From assembly GCA_037969035.1 (NCBI GenBank), contig JBBKWU010000011.1:36076-100075 (forward strand): a stretch of DNA of 64,000 bases, read 5' to 3'. The notes below the pieces were generated by a model that worked only from the letters and a program-made list of their open reading frames with translations, was not told the origin of the DNA and searched no databases. Position numbers and translations under genes: made by a program. Below, piece after piece: positions 1 to 8,680 of the stretch (its first letter is position 1; each line of letters begins with the position of its first letter). This DNA is from JBBKWU01 sp037969035 (lineage in GTDB: Bacteria > Pseudomonadota > Alphaproteobacteria > Micavibrionales > Micavibrionaceae).

Positions 1-867
1 GAATCTTTGGCGCGCCATCCGAAAGTATTTAAAAATCTTTATGTGTCACTGATTGCCTCGGGTGAGGAAACGGGTGATTTGACGTCATCATACCGTCAGC
101 TTGTTAAATACCTTAAGTGGGTTGATAAGATGCAGACCAAAGTGCGTAAGGCTACGCGCTATCCGATGATTGTCTGTGTGGTTGTTTTTGCGACAGTGCT
201 TATTATGATGACGGTTGTTGTGCCGCAAATTGTTGGGTTTATCGACAATATCGGTCAAGAAATTCCGTGGTATACAACGGCACTCATGAGCACGTCTGAG
301 TTCTGTGTGAACTATTGGTGGGGGATTTTGTTGACACCAATTATTCTTGCCGCCTTGTTTTTCTCTATACGCAAAATGTCGGTTGATGTGGCATATCGTT
401 TGGACTTGATGCTCTTGAGCATGCCTGTGTTTGGCCCGCTTATCAGGAAAATTAACGTGGCGCGCTTCTCGCAAACCTTTGGCGCGATGTTTGCTAGCGG
501 TATTGATATCCTTAAGGGATTGAGGGCCGCGCGAACAACGGTAAATAATATGGCACTGATTGAGGCGCTGGACGGTATTCATGAGCAAGTGAGTGCCGGT
601 AGCCCGCTTTCAGAAGCATTTAACGCATCGGGAGAATTCCCGAGCATGGTCATACGTATGATTAAGGTGGGTGAAGAATCCGGAAATCTTACAGTCGTTC
701 TTGAGCAAGTGTCAGAGTTCTATACGCACGATGTGGATGAAGCGATTGAAGGATTGATTGCAATGATTGAACCTTTCCTTACACTTTTCCTTGGGCTTAT
801 GATAATATGGATTGCGGTCGCGGTCTTTGGCCCAATTTACTCCAGTTTCGAAAACATAGATTTCTAA
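1..867 (+). CDS. Type II secretion/type IV pilus inner-membrane platform protein (GspF/PilC/MshG family), 5' truncated
   Basis: This is the C-terminal 288 residues of a GspF/PilC platform protein; the frame is open from base 1, so the start lies outside the window (family members are about 400 residues). Platform proteins sit in the inner membrane and couple the cytoplasmic ATPases to pilin assembly. Both internal family repeats are visible: GEETGDL near the beginning and GEESGNL about 200 residues later. Three strongly hydrophobic segments are present, at roughly residues 55-78, 105-125 and 258-280 of the visible part. It is followed after 10 bp by the PilM-like gene, so it is the first visible member of the pilus cluster. 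Assignment to the MSHA branch rather than PilC rests on neighbours only. Confidence 0.9.
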   Translation, partial: ESLARHPKVFKNLYVSLIASGEETGDLTSSYRQLVKYLKWVDKMQTKVRKATRYPMIVCVVVFATVLIMMTVVVPQIVGFIDNIGQEIPWYTTALMSTSEFCVNYWWGILLTPIILAALFFSIRKMSVDVAYRLDLMLLSMPVFGPLIRKINVARFSQTFGAMFASGIDILKGLRAARTTVNNMALIEALDGIHEQVSAGSPLSEAFNASGEFPSMVIRMIKVGEESGNLTVVLEQVSEFYTHDVDEAIEGLIAMIEPFLTLFLGLMIIWIAVAVFGPIYSSFENIDF

Positions 868-877
868 GAATAGCTAT

Positions 878-2509
878 ATGGTTGCATCATTTTTAAAACC
901 CTCCCGTTGTGTTCTCCTGATAGGCGACGAAGCATTATATATTTATAATGTGACTGCGCGTGCGTCCAAGCTTGTGGATGCTGTGCCTTGGCAGGCGGAT
1001 AGCTTCGAGGATACAGTTTCGCGGCATATTATAAAAGACTGTGCGAGCAAGCCTGTGCTTTTGGTCAATGACATGACTGATCAACACTTTAAAGGTGGTC
1101 AGCGCCTCCCTCGTGTTGGGATCATGGATAAGGCTAATGTTCTGCAGCGTCGCTTGCTTGTCTCGTTCCCGAACTATCCGATTCGTGGTGCGTTGAAGAT
1201 TAAAGATGTTGAGAAGAGTGAAAAATCATCCACGGGCCGTACTGTGTCTTTGGGTGATTTATATCTGTTTTCTGCTGTGCCAATGTCAGAGCCTGTTGTT
1301 AAGACAATTTCGGCGGTTCGAAAATCAATGGCACCGATTGCAGGATTTGTTCTTCTGCCTATTGAAGCATCTGACATGCTTGCTGCGCTTTCGGCGAAAG
1401 TTGTTGAGAAAAAAGCAAAACCTGCGAAGTGGTCTATTTTCATTGGTCAGCATCAAAGCGGCGCATTGCGGCAGGTTATTACTCGTAATGGGCAATTGGC
1501 GATGACGCGTATGACGCCGGTGGTTAATGATGATTCTGACCCAGGTGTTTGGGCGCGAGAAGTGGCGCAGGAATTCAAAGCAACCGTGAGTTATCTATCA
1601 CGTTTTGGCTTTTCTTCGGAGGATACGACAGATTTATTTGTTGTGGCGAATGCTGCTGCGGGTGAGGCTCTTGAGGGCCTTATTGATATTTCGTGTAAAT
1701 ACACGACATTTACGGCGCGCGAAGCCTCTAAAATCTTAGGTATTGATATTGGGGTGCAGGAGCAGCCGCGTTATGCTGATGCCCTGCACGCATCATTTAT
1801 TGGTCAGAAATCAAAATTCATCCTGCCTATGGATGCGCCAGAGCTTAAAAAAGTTCACCAGCCACGTCAAGTTGCCTCGCTTGCCATTCTCCTTCTTATT
1901 TTGTCGGCGGGGTATCTCGGCTGGACAGTGATGGGTAGCGGGCAAGACATGTTTACCAAAAGCAACGATCTTGATGATCAACGCCGTATTTTGGCTCAAA
2001 CCGATGAGGAGCTTAATGTTGAGGTTGAGCGCATGAAAAGCCTAGGTTTTGATGTGAAGACGATACAGGCTGCGGTGCATACGTTCCGTAATATTGAGGG
2101 GAACGAGCTTAAAACAGAAAAGTTGATCAAAAAACTGGATGATGCGCTCGGTGGTGATTTGAAATTGGATAGAATTGATATCAAATTAGTACCTAAAAAA
2201 GTTGCGCAGGCTGATGATCGGGGGCGTAGTTTTGGTGGTCTGCCACCGCCCGTCGAATATGAGGTTGTCGGCAATCTTCGTCTTAGTTTTCCTGAATATA
2301 TTAATCTGGAATACGGTATTCGCGAAATTAACAATTTGGAGGCGCGCTTAAAGGCGAGCTTGCCGGGTTATGTTGTCAAAGTTGCGAAGCAAATTGGTAA
2401 TCTTGACGCGGGGCAAACTGTGTCAGGTGAAGGTGGGAGAACAGCCGAAGAGATTAAAGAAAAATCTGATCGCGAAGCCGTTTTAGAAGTTAGGGGGCCA
2501 TTGCAATGA
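878..2509 (+). CDS. PilM/PilN-like pilus biogenesis protein (MshI/GspL-type fusion)
   Basis: The 543-residue protein has a cytoplasmic N-terminal half that looks like the actin-like PilM/GspL fold, one transmembrane helix at about residues 333-352, and a periplasmic part beginning with a coiled-coil-like stretch and ending in a PilN-like ferredoxin-type domain. In type IV pilus and type II secretion machines such proteins link the cytoplasmic ATPase to the periplasmic alignment complex. A single protein carrying both PilM and PilN parts resembles GspL or MSHA MshI. The next gene (PilO-like) overlaps its stop by 4 bp. Sequence similarity is weak by eye; the call rests on architecture plus position between platform protein and PilO-like protein. 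Confidence 0.7.
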   Translation: MVASFLKPSRCVLLIGDEALYIYNVTARASKLVDAVPWQADSFEDTVSRHIIKDCASKPVLLVNDMTDQHFKGGQRLPRVGIMDKANVLQRRLLVSFPNYPIRGALKIKDVEKSEKSSTGRTVSLGDLYLFSAVPMSEPVVKTISAVRKSMAPIAGFVLLPIEASDMLAALSAKVVEKKAKPAKWSIFIGQHQSGALRQVITRNGQLAMTRMTPVVNDDSDPGVWAREVAQEFKATVSYLSRFGFSSEDTTDLFVVANAAAGEALEGLIDISCKYTTFTAREASKILGIDIGVQEQPRYADALHASFIGQKSKFILPMDAPELKKVHQPRQVASLAILLLILSAGYLGWTVMGSGQDMFTKSNDLDDQRRILAQTDEELNVEVERMKSLGFDVKTIQAAVHTFRNIEGNELKTEKLIKKLDDALGGDLKLDRIDIKLVPKKVAQADDRGRSFGGLPPPVEYEVVGNLRLSFPEYINLEYGIREINNLEARLKASLPGYVVKVAKQIGNLDAGQTVSGEGGRTAEEIKEKSDREAVLEVRGPLQ

Positions 2510-3153
2510 TAAAAGTTTTGGGCACCAAGCGTTTGATTGTCATGGGTATTGTGGTTGGCTTGAATATTTTTCTGGCGGCGACTTTGTACGGCTATTTACA
2601 GCCTAAAAATGTTCAATTGGATCGTGATCTACGTTCTACTAAATCTCAGGTAACGTCGAAGCGTTCGGAAATTGGTCGTTTGCGCGTTGAGTATCAACAG
2701 ATACAGGAAGAAAAAGAGTTTTTTGGTGGACTTGAAAATGCGGGTTTCTTCAATGCTCAAGACCGTGTTCTAGCGCGTCGTCGGATGCAGCAAATCATTG
2801 AGCAATCCCGTGTTCTTTCTGCGCGTTACGATATTTCGCCGCGTGTTGAGGTTCCGAATGAAAAAGCCAAGGAAGCAAATAATGTTGAGCTAAGTAGCCC
2901 GATATCCGTTGAAATCGATGCGGTGGATGATGCTGACTTTTATAACTTTCTTTACCTGATTGAAAACTCATTCCCTGGGCAAACCTCGGTGCGTGAATTG
3001 AGTTTGGAGCGTGTTATGGACGTGAATGAGGCGGTGCTACGTAGTGTCGGAACTGGCTCTAGTCCTGTTATGGTTCGCGGTAAAATTGGTTTTGTCTGGC
3101 GTACGATTGTGCCGTTGGACAAAATGGGCACAGACAACGCGGGGGCATTTTAG
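2506..3153 (+). CDS. PilO/MshJ-like alignment subcomplex protein
   Basis: The product is a 215-residue bitopic protein: a short cytoplasmic N-terminus, one transmembrane helix at residues 12-30, a coiled-coil-like segment at about 35-75, and a C-terminal periplasmic domain. This layout matches PilO, GspM and MshJ, which pair with PilN-type proteins in the inner membrane. It starts inside the preceding gene (ATGA overlap), implying translational coupling. A segment at about 140-155 (DDADFYNFLYLIEN) resembles the region of PilO that packs helices against a beta sheet. Identification is by architecture and neighbours rather than strong motifs. Confidence 0.7.
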   Translation: MIKVLGTKRLIVMGIVVGLNIFLAATLYGYLQPKNVQLDRDLRSTKSQVTSKRSEIGRLRVEYQQIQEEKEFFGGLENAGFFNAQDRVLARRRMQQIIEQSRVLSARYDISPRVEVPNEKAKEANNVELSSPISVEIDAVDDADFYNFLYLIENSFPGQTSVRELSLERVMDVNEAVLRSVGTGSSPVMVRGKIGFVWRTIVPLDKMGTDNAGAF

Positions 3154-3154
3154 G

Positions 3155-3862
3155 ATGATATTTAAATCTGATAGCTATTTATGCTCGACGTCGCATGTTT
3201 TGCTGGCACTTGTTTGCTTGGGCGGTTTTTCTCTGCTGTCATTGCCCGCCGTTGCGCAAGAAGGTGTGGAAACAGCCATAGAAATTCAAGATGATACTGT
3301 TGTCGCAATGCCTGAAGATGCCGCGACACAAGAAACATCGGCTGCTGTTGCGCTAGAGGGAAGTGAAGAGGCGATTGAGCTTGAATCGTTGCGCGGTCTT
3401 CCTTATCTGACGATTGAAGATACGCTGCGTTATAAGCGCGAATTGGTCGGCGAAGTTGAACCGTTAAAACCAGATACATCATTGATGTTTTCAAGTTGGG
3501 AGCATGCGTTGCTCCGTGAAATGAAACGTCAGGATGCGACCGCGCGTCCTGCGACGGCGGGCGAGTTGCTAGCGGCAAGCCGTTCGGATCAACCGCGCGT
3601 GAAAGGTATTCGTGAGCTTAGCCTTGGTGGTATTGTTTTTGCGGGCGTGGATGATTGGACAATTTGGTTGAACGGTCAGCGTGTGACGCCTGATGCTATC
3701 CCAAAAGAAATTCTCGATATGCGCGTTAGTGATTCGTATGTGGAAATTAAATGGTTTGATTCTTATACAAACCTTGTTTATCCGCTGCGTTTAAGGCCGC
3801 ATCAACGCTTTAACCTCGATAACCGTATTTTCTTGCCTGGGATGCCAGCGGGAGCGCTGTAG
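3155..3862 (+). CDS. Secreted PilP/MshK/GspB-like pilus protein
   Basis: I start this gene at the ATG one base after the preceding stop, giving 235 residues with a clear signal peptide (hydrophobic stretch about 13-33 ending in AVAQ). A low-complexity acidic linker follows. The C-terminal 75 residues contain SLGGIVFAG and WTIWLNGQRVTP, a pattern typical of the small beta domain in GspB, MshK and PilP, which binds the secretin or inner-membrane partners in the periplasm. A longer frame reaching back to 3026 would overlap the PilO-like gene and lose the signal peptide position, so I reject it. Function is inferred from this domain and the operon. Confidence 0.65.
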   Translation: MIFKSDSYLCSTSHVLLALVCLGGFSLLSLPAVAQEGVETAIEIQDDTVVAMPEDAATQETSAAVALEGSEEAIELESLRGLPYLTIEDTLRYKRELVGEVEPLKPDTSLMFSSWEHALLREMKRQDATARPATAGELLAASRSDQPRVKGIRELSLGGIVFAGVDDWTIWLNGQRVTPDAIPKEILDMRVSDSYVEIKWFDSYTNLVYPLRLRPHQRFNLDNRIFLPGMPAGAL

Positions 3863-3866
3863 TGCT

Positions 3867-4604
3867 ATGGCGAGTGTAGATCGAGTTCTTGATGTTAAAG
3901 ATGTTGCCATTTCCTATGGCAAAAAACAAATCATGCATAATGTATCACTGTCAGTCTTGGGTAACGAGACTTACGGCTTTATGGGGCTTAATGGTGCGGG
4001 CAAAACATCGTTGATTAAGGCTGTGCTTGGTCTTCGCCAACAGCAAAGCGGAGAGATAAAGATATTCGGGCGTGATCGTTCGGATGCTGAAAGCAAAAAG
4101 AGCATTGCATATTTGCCTGAAAAGTTTGAGCCGCCTTGGTTTTTGACAGGGGTGGAGTTCATTAAGTTCTCAACGGGCTTATATGGTGTGCCTTATGATG
4201 AAGCGGAAGTATTTGCGGAATGTGAGCATTTGGCGTTAGATCCGGCAGTTTTGAAAAATAAAACCCAAAGCTACTCAAAAGGTATGCGTCAAAAATTAGG
4301 TATTTTGGCGACGATTCTAACGCGCTGCCCGTTGTTTATTCTCGATGAGCCGATGAGTGGTTTAGATCCCAAGGCGCGCGCGCTTGTGAAAGATGCGTTG
4401 GTGCGGGCAAAGGCCAAAGGTGCCACGATATTTCTTAGTTCGCATATTCTTACGGATATGGATGAGCTTTGTGATCGTGTGGCTTTGCTGCATGAGGGGC
4501 ATTTATTGTTCGAAGGGGCACCCGCAGAATTAAAAAAGATGACTAAATCGGATAATATGGAACGGGCTTTTCTTGAAAAAATAGGGTTTAAGAGGGCTGC
4601 ATAA
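3867..4604 (+). CDS. ABC transporter ATP-binding protein (ABC-2 type)
   Basis: This is a complete 245-residue ATPase: Walker A GLNGAGKT at 40-47, signature YSKGMRQK at 136-143, Walker B LFILDE at 156-161 and a switch histidine in SSHILTD. The Q-loop reads YLPEKF, with Glu where many ABC ATPases have Gln, a common variant in ABC-2 exporters. It begins 4 bp after the PilP-like gene, so it appears co-transcribed with pilus genes. The matching permease is probably the gene at 11857-12621, after the secretin. What the pair moves is unknown; a role tied to the pilus or cell envelope is inference from location. Confidence 0.9.
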   Translation: MASVDRVLDVKDVAISYGKKQIMHNVSLSVLGNETYGFMGLNGAGKTSLIKAVLGLRQQQSGEIKIFGRDRSDAESKKSIAYLPEKFEPPWFLTGVEFIKFSTGLYGVPYDEAEVFAECEHLALDPAVLKNKTQSYSKGMRQKLGILATILTRCPLFILDEPMSGLDPKARALVKDALVRAKAKGATIFLSSHILTDMDELCDRVALLHEGHLLFEGAPAELKKMTKSDNMERAFLEKIGFKRAA

Positions 4605-4758
4605 CCATAAATATCCATAAAATAGACGTTAAAAGCGTTTTTCTTCACTTTATTGCACTTATAAGGATTCACATATCCTTTCTAATCTGTTAAATTTTAA
4701 TATGCCCTTCGGCAATGCTAACCTTTTCCATTCGGAATAATGACAGGAACGTACTGAA

Positions 4759-6582
4759 ATGACATCTGACGACGAAACTCAAGGAAAGAAAAATCTCAAT
4801 CCTCTTGAAGGCTTAGAGCTCGACGATGATCTTGCGCAAGCGACAGATGAGGATTTTGAAGATATCGATGACATTGAAGAGATTATCGAAGCCTCTCCGT
4901 TGGGTAGTGAGCTTGATAGCGAAGATTTTTCAGGTGACGATGATGATTTTACAGCCGAACTATCCGCGATTTCGGAAGGTGGTCTTGATACAGGTGATAT
5001 GCCTGCCTATGACACTGATGATGATGAATATGTGGGCAAGAGCGGTGGGATGAAGAAGGTCTTGGCTCCTGCTTTGGTGCTCGTTATGACTGCGGGTGTG
5101 GCTGGATATATTATGATGAACCCTGCAATTCTTACGGGTGTCATGGGTGGCGGTTCTACGGATAATAATAGTGCTGTTGTTGCCAATGTCGCCGAGCAAG
5201 ATATAGTTGTTGCCGTTGATGATGCGCGTCTCGCGGACGAATCGGATGCGTCGGCGCTTGCTAAAGCTGAGGCGAAGAAGGCAAAGGCACTTGCTAAATC
5301 AAAGGCGAAGCGCGACGCTGCGTTAGTTGCGGTTCCGCCGCAGCCTTCTGTGAATATGAATTCGGATGAGGTTGTGCCTGAAGCGGATACGGCATTGAAA
5401 TCGGAAGCTGATGTAGAGCAAGCGATTTCTGATGTCCTTGATGCGCAAGCCGAGTTGGAGAATGTTCCCGAGATTGGTGAAGTTGCGCTTTTATCTGATT
5501 CTGCTGAAAATGTTACGGCAGCGCCCGTTAAGGATGTCGTTGCTACGGTTGAGCCGCCGACATTTGCAAATGATCTTCCTGTGGAGGTCTCTGTTGATGC
5601 ACCTGCGATGGAAAAGGAAATGGCTGTCGATGATTCGGTGGTTGAGTTGCCACGTGCGCCTGCGGAAAGCGCACCTGTTGATGTGCAGCCTGAGCCAGAA
5701 ATCGTGAAGGAAGTTGTTGCTGAAGCACCTGAAATGCCTAAAGTCACGCCTGTTGTCGCGGAGAAGAAGGTTGTGGAAACAAAACCTGCTGACCCTGAAA
5801 ACGACATTTTCGAAAATGATTTTAAAGAAGCGTCGGGCGCTACTCCCGCGAAGAAGCCTGCGCAGGGTTTGTCTAGTGATAACGATAGTTTTTATGATTC
5901 GGAGATTAGGGTTCCAGGTTCTCAGATCGCAGGGCCACGTAAGCTTGACCCTAGAATTGAACCGGCAACAAAATTTGTTGTGGCAACACAGGATTATAAA
6001 GCAAATGATCAAGAAGCCTTGGTTGTTGCGGCTAATCGCGCATTGAAGCTGCGCCGTTACGATGCGGCACGCGATATGTTTGATTCGCTTTATGCTAAAA
6101 ACAAACGTGATAAGCGCATTTTGATGGGGCTTGCTGTTGCTCAGCAAAATACAGGCCGCATTGAATCGGCGATTAAAACGTATGAAGAACTTCTGGATAT
6201 TGATCCTGATAACGCCGATGCGATGGTGAATATGCTTGGTCTTATCCGTGAGCAGTACCCGTCTGTGGCGCTGCGCCGTTTGATGGACTTGCAGTCTAAA
6301 TACCCAAGCAATGCCGGCATTGCCGCGCAAATTGGTGTCACGCAGGCTGATTTGGGGCAACATAATGAAGCGGTTCGTTATCTTTCACGGGCGGCATCGC
6401 TTGATCCGCAAAATGCGCAACATTTATTTAATCTTGCGATTGTAACGGACAGGCAGGGGCACGGAGCCGAGGCGATCAGTTATTATGAACAAGCTCTGGA
6501 AGTTGATACGGTTTATGGCGGTGGTCAAACATTGCCGCGCGAAACGATCTATGACCGCTTGGCTAAGTTGCGGCGCCGTTAA
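4759..6582 (+). CDS. Membrane-anchored TPR protein of the pilus cluster (MshN-like position)
   Basis: The 607-residue product begins with about 95 very acidic cytoplasmic residues, then a transmembrane helix at 100-121, a long Ala/Glu/Val/Pro-rich periplasmic linker (about 130-385), and a C-terminal TPR array from about 425 to 600 with typical A-x-x-x-Y/F and DPDNADA-type turns. TPR proteins in this place (MshN, PilF-like) help secretin or pilus assembly. A ribosome-binding site (acaggaa) precedes the ATG. The low-complexity linker creates long antisense open frames that are not genes. The linker length suggests the TPR domain reaches far into the periplasm. Confidence 0.75.
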   Translation: MTSDDETQGKKNLNPLEGLELDDDLAQATDEDFEDIDDIEEIIEASPLGSELDSEDFSGDDDDFTAELSAISEGGLDTGDMPAYDTDDDEYVGKSGGMKKVLAPALVLVMTAGVAGYIMMNPAILTGVMGGGSTDNNSAVVANVAEQDIVVAVDDARLADESDASALAKAEAKKAKALAKSKAKRDAALVAVPPQPSVNMNSDEVVPEADTALKSEADVEQAISDVLDAQAELENVPEIGEVALLSDSAENVTAAPVKDVVATVEPPTFANDLPVEVSVDAPAMEKEMAVDDSVVELPRAPAESAPVDVQPEPEIVKEVVAEAPEMPKVTPVVAEKKVVETKPADPENDIFENDFKEASGATPAKKPAQGLSSDNDSFYDSEIRVPGSQIAGPRKLDPRIEPATKFVVATQDYKANDQEALVVAANRALKLRRYDAARDMFDSLYAKNKRDKRILMGLAVAQQNTGRIESAIKTYEELLDIDPDNADAMVNMLGLIREQYPSVALRRLMDLQSKYPSNAGIAAQIGVTQADLGQHNEAVRYLSRAASLDPQNAQHLFNLAIVTDRQGHGAEAISYYEQALEVDTVYGGGQTLPRETIYDRLAKLRRR

Positions 6583-6603
6583 ACGATAGGGCTGGAGTTT
6601 TTT

Positions 6604-7404
6604 ATGATCTGGCCGCTCGCTTTTTCTGTTTTTTTGTACGGTTTGGTTGCTGGTAGCTTTGCTACGGCGTTGGCTTGGCGCGTGCCGCAAGGAATGTCGG
6701 TTGTTAGCCAGACAGACAGCAATCATAAAACAGCAGCACGTTCAATTTGCCCTCATTGTAAACATAAGCTCGGATTTTTTGATCTGATTCCGCTTTTGTC
6801 GTGGCTTTGTTCAAAAGGGAGCTGCCGGCATTGTAGTAAGAAAATCAGCATTATTTATCCCTTGATGGAGTTGGTGACAGGGCTTGCCGCTGTTGGTGTT
6901 TTTCTGTCGTGGGGGCTGTCATTACAAATGGTTGTTATTGTGATGATGTTACCGTTTTTGATGGCGATGATTGTCATTGATTTTAAATATATGCTTCTGC
7001 CAGATAAGCTTACGCTAGCCTGTGCTGTTTTGGGATTAGCTCATGTCGTTCTTATGTTCTGCGCGCAAGATTATGATATGCGCATTCTGACCCATTATAT
7101 AAGTGCGGGCGTGTTTTATGCTGCTTTTGCCTTTGCTCTAGCTTTTTTGATGTCAAAAATTTTAAAAAAAGATGCTATGGGCATGGGGGATGTTAAATTT
7201 TACCTCGTTGCAGGTCTTTTTCTTGGATTTTCCTACTTTTCGGCGTTTTTGATTTTTTCTGGTGTTTTTGGCGTGTTATCAGCCCTTATTTGGCGGAAAG
7301 TATCAGGAAAGGAAGCATTTCCCTTCGGTCCAGCACTCATTTTGTCATTATATGGCTGTTTGGTCTTGCAAGGCCTTGGCATCGTTCCGTTTGTCGGGCT
7401 ATAA
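6604..7404 (+). CDS. pilD: Prepilin peptidase / N-methyltransferase (PilD/GspO family)
   Basis: The 266-residue membrane enzyme cleaves prepilin leaders at the cytoplasmic face and usually methylates the new N-terminus. The paired zinc-type cysteines are present: C49-x2-C52 and C74-x2-C77. The catalytic aspartates of the A24 family lie in the VIDFKYMLLPD segment (D126) and in the GMGD motif at 193-196. Around seven to eight hydrophobic segments are visible. The obvious substrate is the prepilin at 14644-15372. It follows the TPR gene by 21 bp and belongs to the same run. Confidence 0.93.
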   Translation: MIWPLAFSVFLYGLVAGSFATALAWRVPQGMSVVSQTDSNHKTAARSICPHCKHKLGFFDLIPLLSWLCSKGSCRHCSKKISIIYPLMELVTGLAAVGVFLSWGLSLQMVVIVMMLPFLMAMIVIDFKYMLLPDKLTLACAVLGLAHVVLMFCAQDYDMRILTHYISAGVFYAAFAFALAFLMSKILKKDAMGMGDVKFYLVAGLFLGFSYFSAFLIFSGVFGVLSALIWRKVSGKEAFPFGPALILSLYGCLVLQGLGIVPFVGL

Positions 7405-7507
7405 TATAATCCTGAATTAATTCTTTTTTTACCCGATCTTTACGTTCCCTTTGCTTTTTTAATATAAAAATAGAAGATGATATTGTCACGCTTGTGAGGA
7501 GGCTCTT

Positions 7508-8680
7508 TTGGATATTACACAATTACTTGCATTTACGATGCAGAACGAAGCATCTGATTTGCATTTAAGTCCCAATAACGCAGCGATTATTCGTGTGCAC
7601 GGGCATTTGAAACGCATCAAAGGTGAGGCGCTTAAAAGCGACGACATCCGTACGATGGTTTATTCGATTATGACCGAGGATCAGCGTTCTGACTTTGAAC
7701 GCGATATGGAGCTCGATTTTGCGATTTCTTTTGGTGAAAAATCTCGTTTCCGTGTGAATGCGTTTACAACAAGAACAGGCACCGCCGCCGTGTTCCGTAC
7801 AATTCCATCGCTGATCCCGACAATGGAAGAGCTTGAGCTTCCGCCAATTATGAAGCGTTTTGCAGGGCTTGAAAATGGATTGGTACTTGTGACGGGGCCG
7901 ACAGGTTCTGGTAAGTCAACAACGCTTGCGTCGATGGTGGACTATATTAATGCTACTCGTGCCGAACATATTGTGACGATTGAAGATCCGGTTGAGTTTT
8001 TCCATACATCCAAGAAAAGTCTTGTGAACCACCGTGAGGTTGGGCGCGATACGAAATCATTTAAGGCCGCTCTGCGTAGTGCGCTTCGTGAAGACCCAGA
8101 CGTTATTTTGGTGGGGGAGATGCGTGACTATGAAACAATCTCACTTGCTTTGACGGCTGCGGAAACGGGTCACCTTGTGTTTGGTACATTGCACTCTAAC
8201 TCTGCAACAAAAACTGTTGACCGTATTATTGACGTGTTCCCGACGGGGGATAAAGAGATGGTGCGGGCGATGCTTGCGAGCTCTATTCAGGGCGTGATTG
8301 CGCAAACCTTGCTGAAACGTGCAGGGGGCGGTCGTGTGGCCTCTCATGAAATTATGGTCGGAACAAATGCGGTTCGTAACTTGATTCGCGAAAACCAAGT
8401 GTCGCAGCTTTATTCCATGATCCAGACAGGGTCGCGTTATGGTATGGTGACGATGGAAGATTCTGTGAACGCCTTGCTTGATCAAGGCGTTATTGATCGT
8501 GAAGAAGCACGCCAAGCACTTATGAAAGCCTCAGATGAGGGGGATGAACACGAATCAGGTGAAATTGATGCGTCTCTTGGTGGTGGGCGTCTTGATGACG
8601 ATGATATTCTGGACATGAAAGCCAAAGGCAAGGGCAAAGGTAATGCCGATGCTGATGACAGTGAGGAGTATTCATTTTGA
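7508..8680 (+). CDS. pilT: Type IV pilus twitching ATPase PilT
   Basis: The 390-residue hexameric ATPase powers pilus retraction. Visible motifs are Walker A GPTGSGKST at 130-138, Asp box TIEDPVEF near 157, Walker B VILVGEMRD near 199-207, His box TGHLVFGTLHS near 220, and the PilT hallmark AVRNLIRE at 288-295. The start is TTG at 7508, chosen because a strong Shine-Dalgarno (gaggagg) lies just upstream and the N-terminus aligns with the family. The C-terminus carries an extra acidic and Lys/Gly-rich tail of about 45 residues. The stop overlaps the start of the PilU-like gene. Confidence 0.93.
   Translation: MDITQLLAFTMQNEASDLHLSPNNAAIIRVHGHLKRIKGEALKSDDIRTMVYSIMTEDQRSDFERDMELDFAISFGEKSRFRVNAFTTRTGTAAVFRTIPSLIPTMEELELPPIMKRFAGLENGLVLVTGPTGSGKSTTLASMVDYINATRAEHIVTIEDPVEFFHTSKKSLVNHREVGRDTKSFKAALRSALREDPDVILVGEMRDYETISLALTAAETGHLVFGTLHSNSATKTVDRIIDVFPTGDKEMVRAMLASSIQGVIAQTLLKRAGGGRVASHEIMVGTNAVRNLIRENQVSQLYSMIQTGSRYGMVTMEDSVNALLDQGVIDREEARQALMKASDEGDEHESGEIDASLGGGRLDDDDILDMKAKGKGKGNADADDSEEYSF

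Noticed and set aside
5007..5807. 266-codon minus-strand frame opposite the TPR protein linker
   Set aside because: It is Ser/Thr/Ala low complexity, a shadow of the Ala/Glu/Val-rich linker coding on the plus strand, and has no ribosome-binding site.
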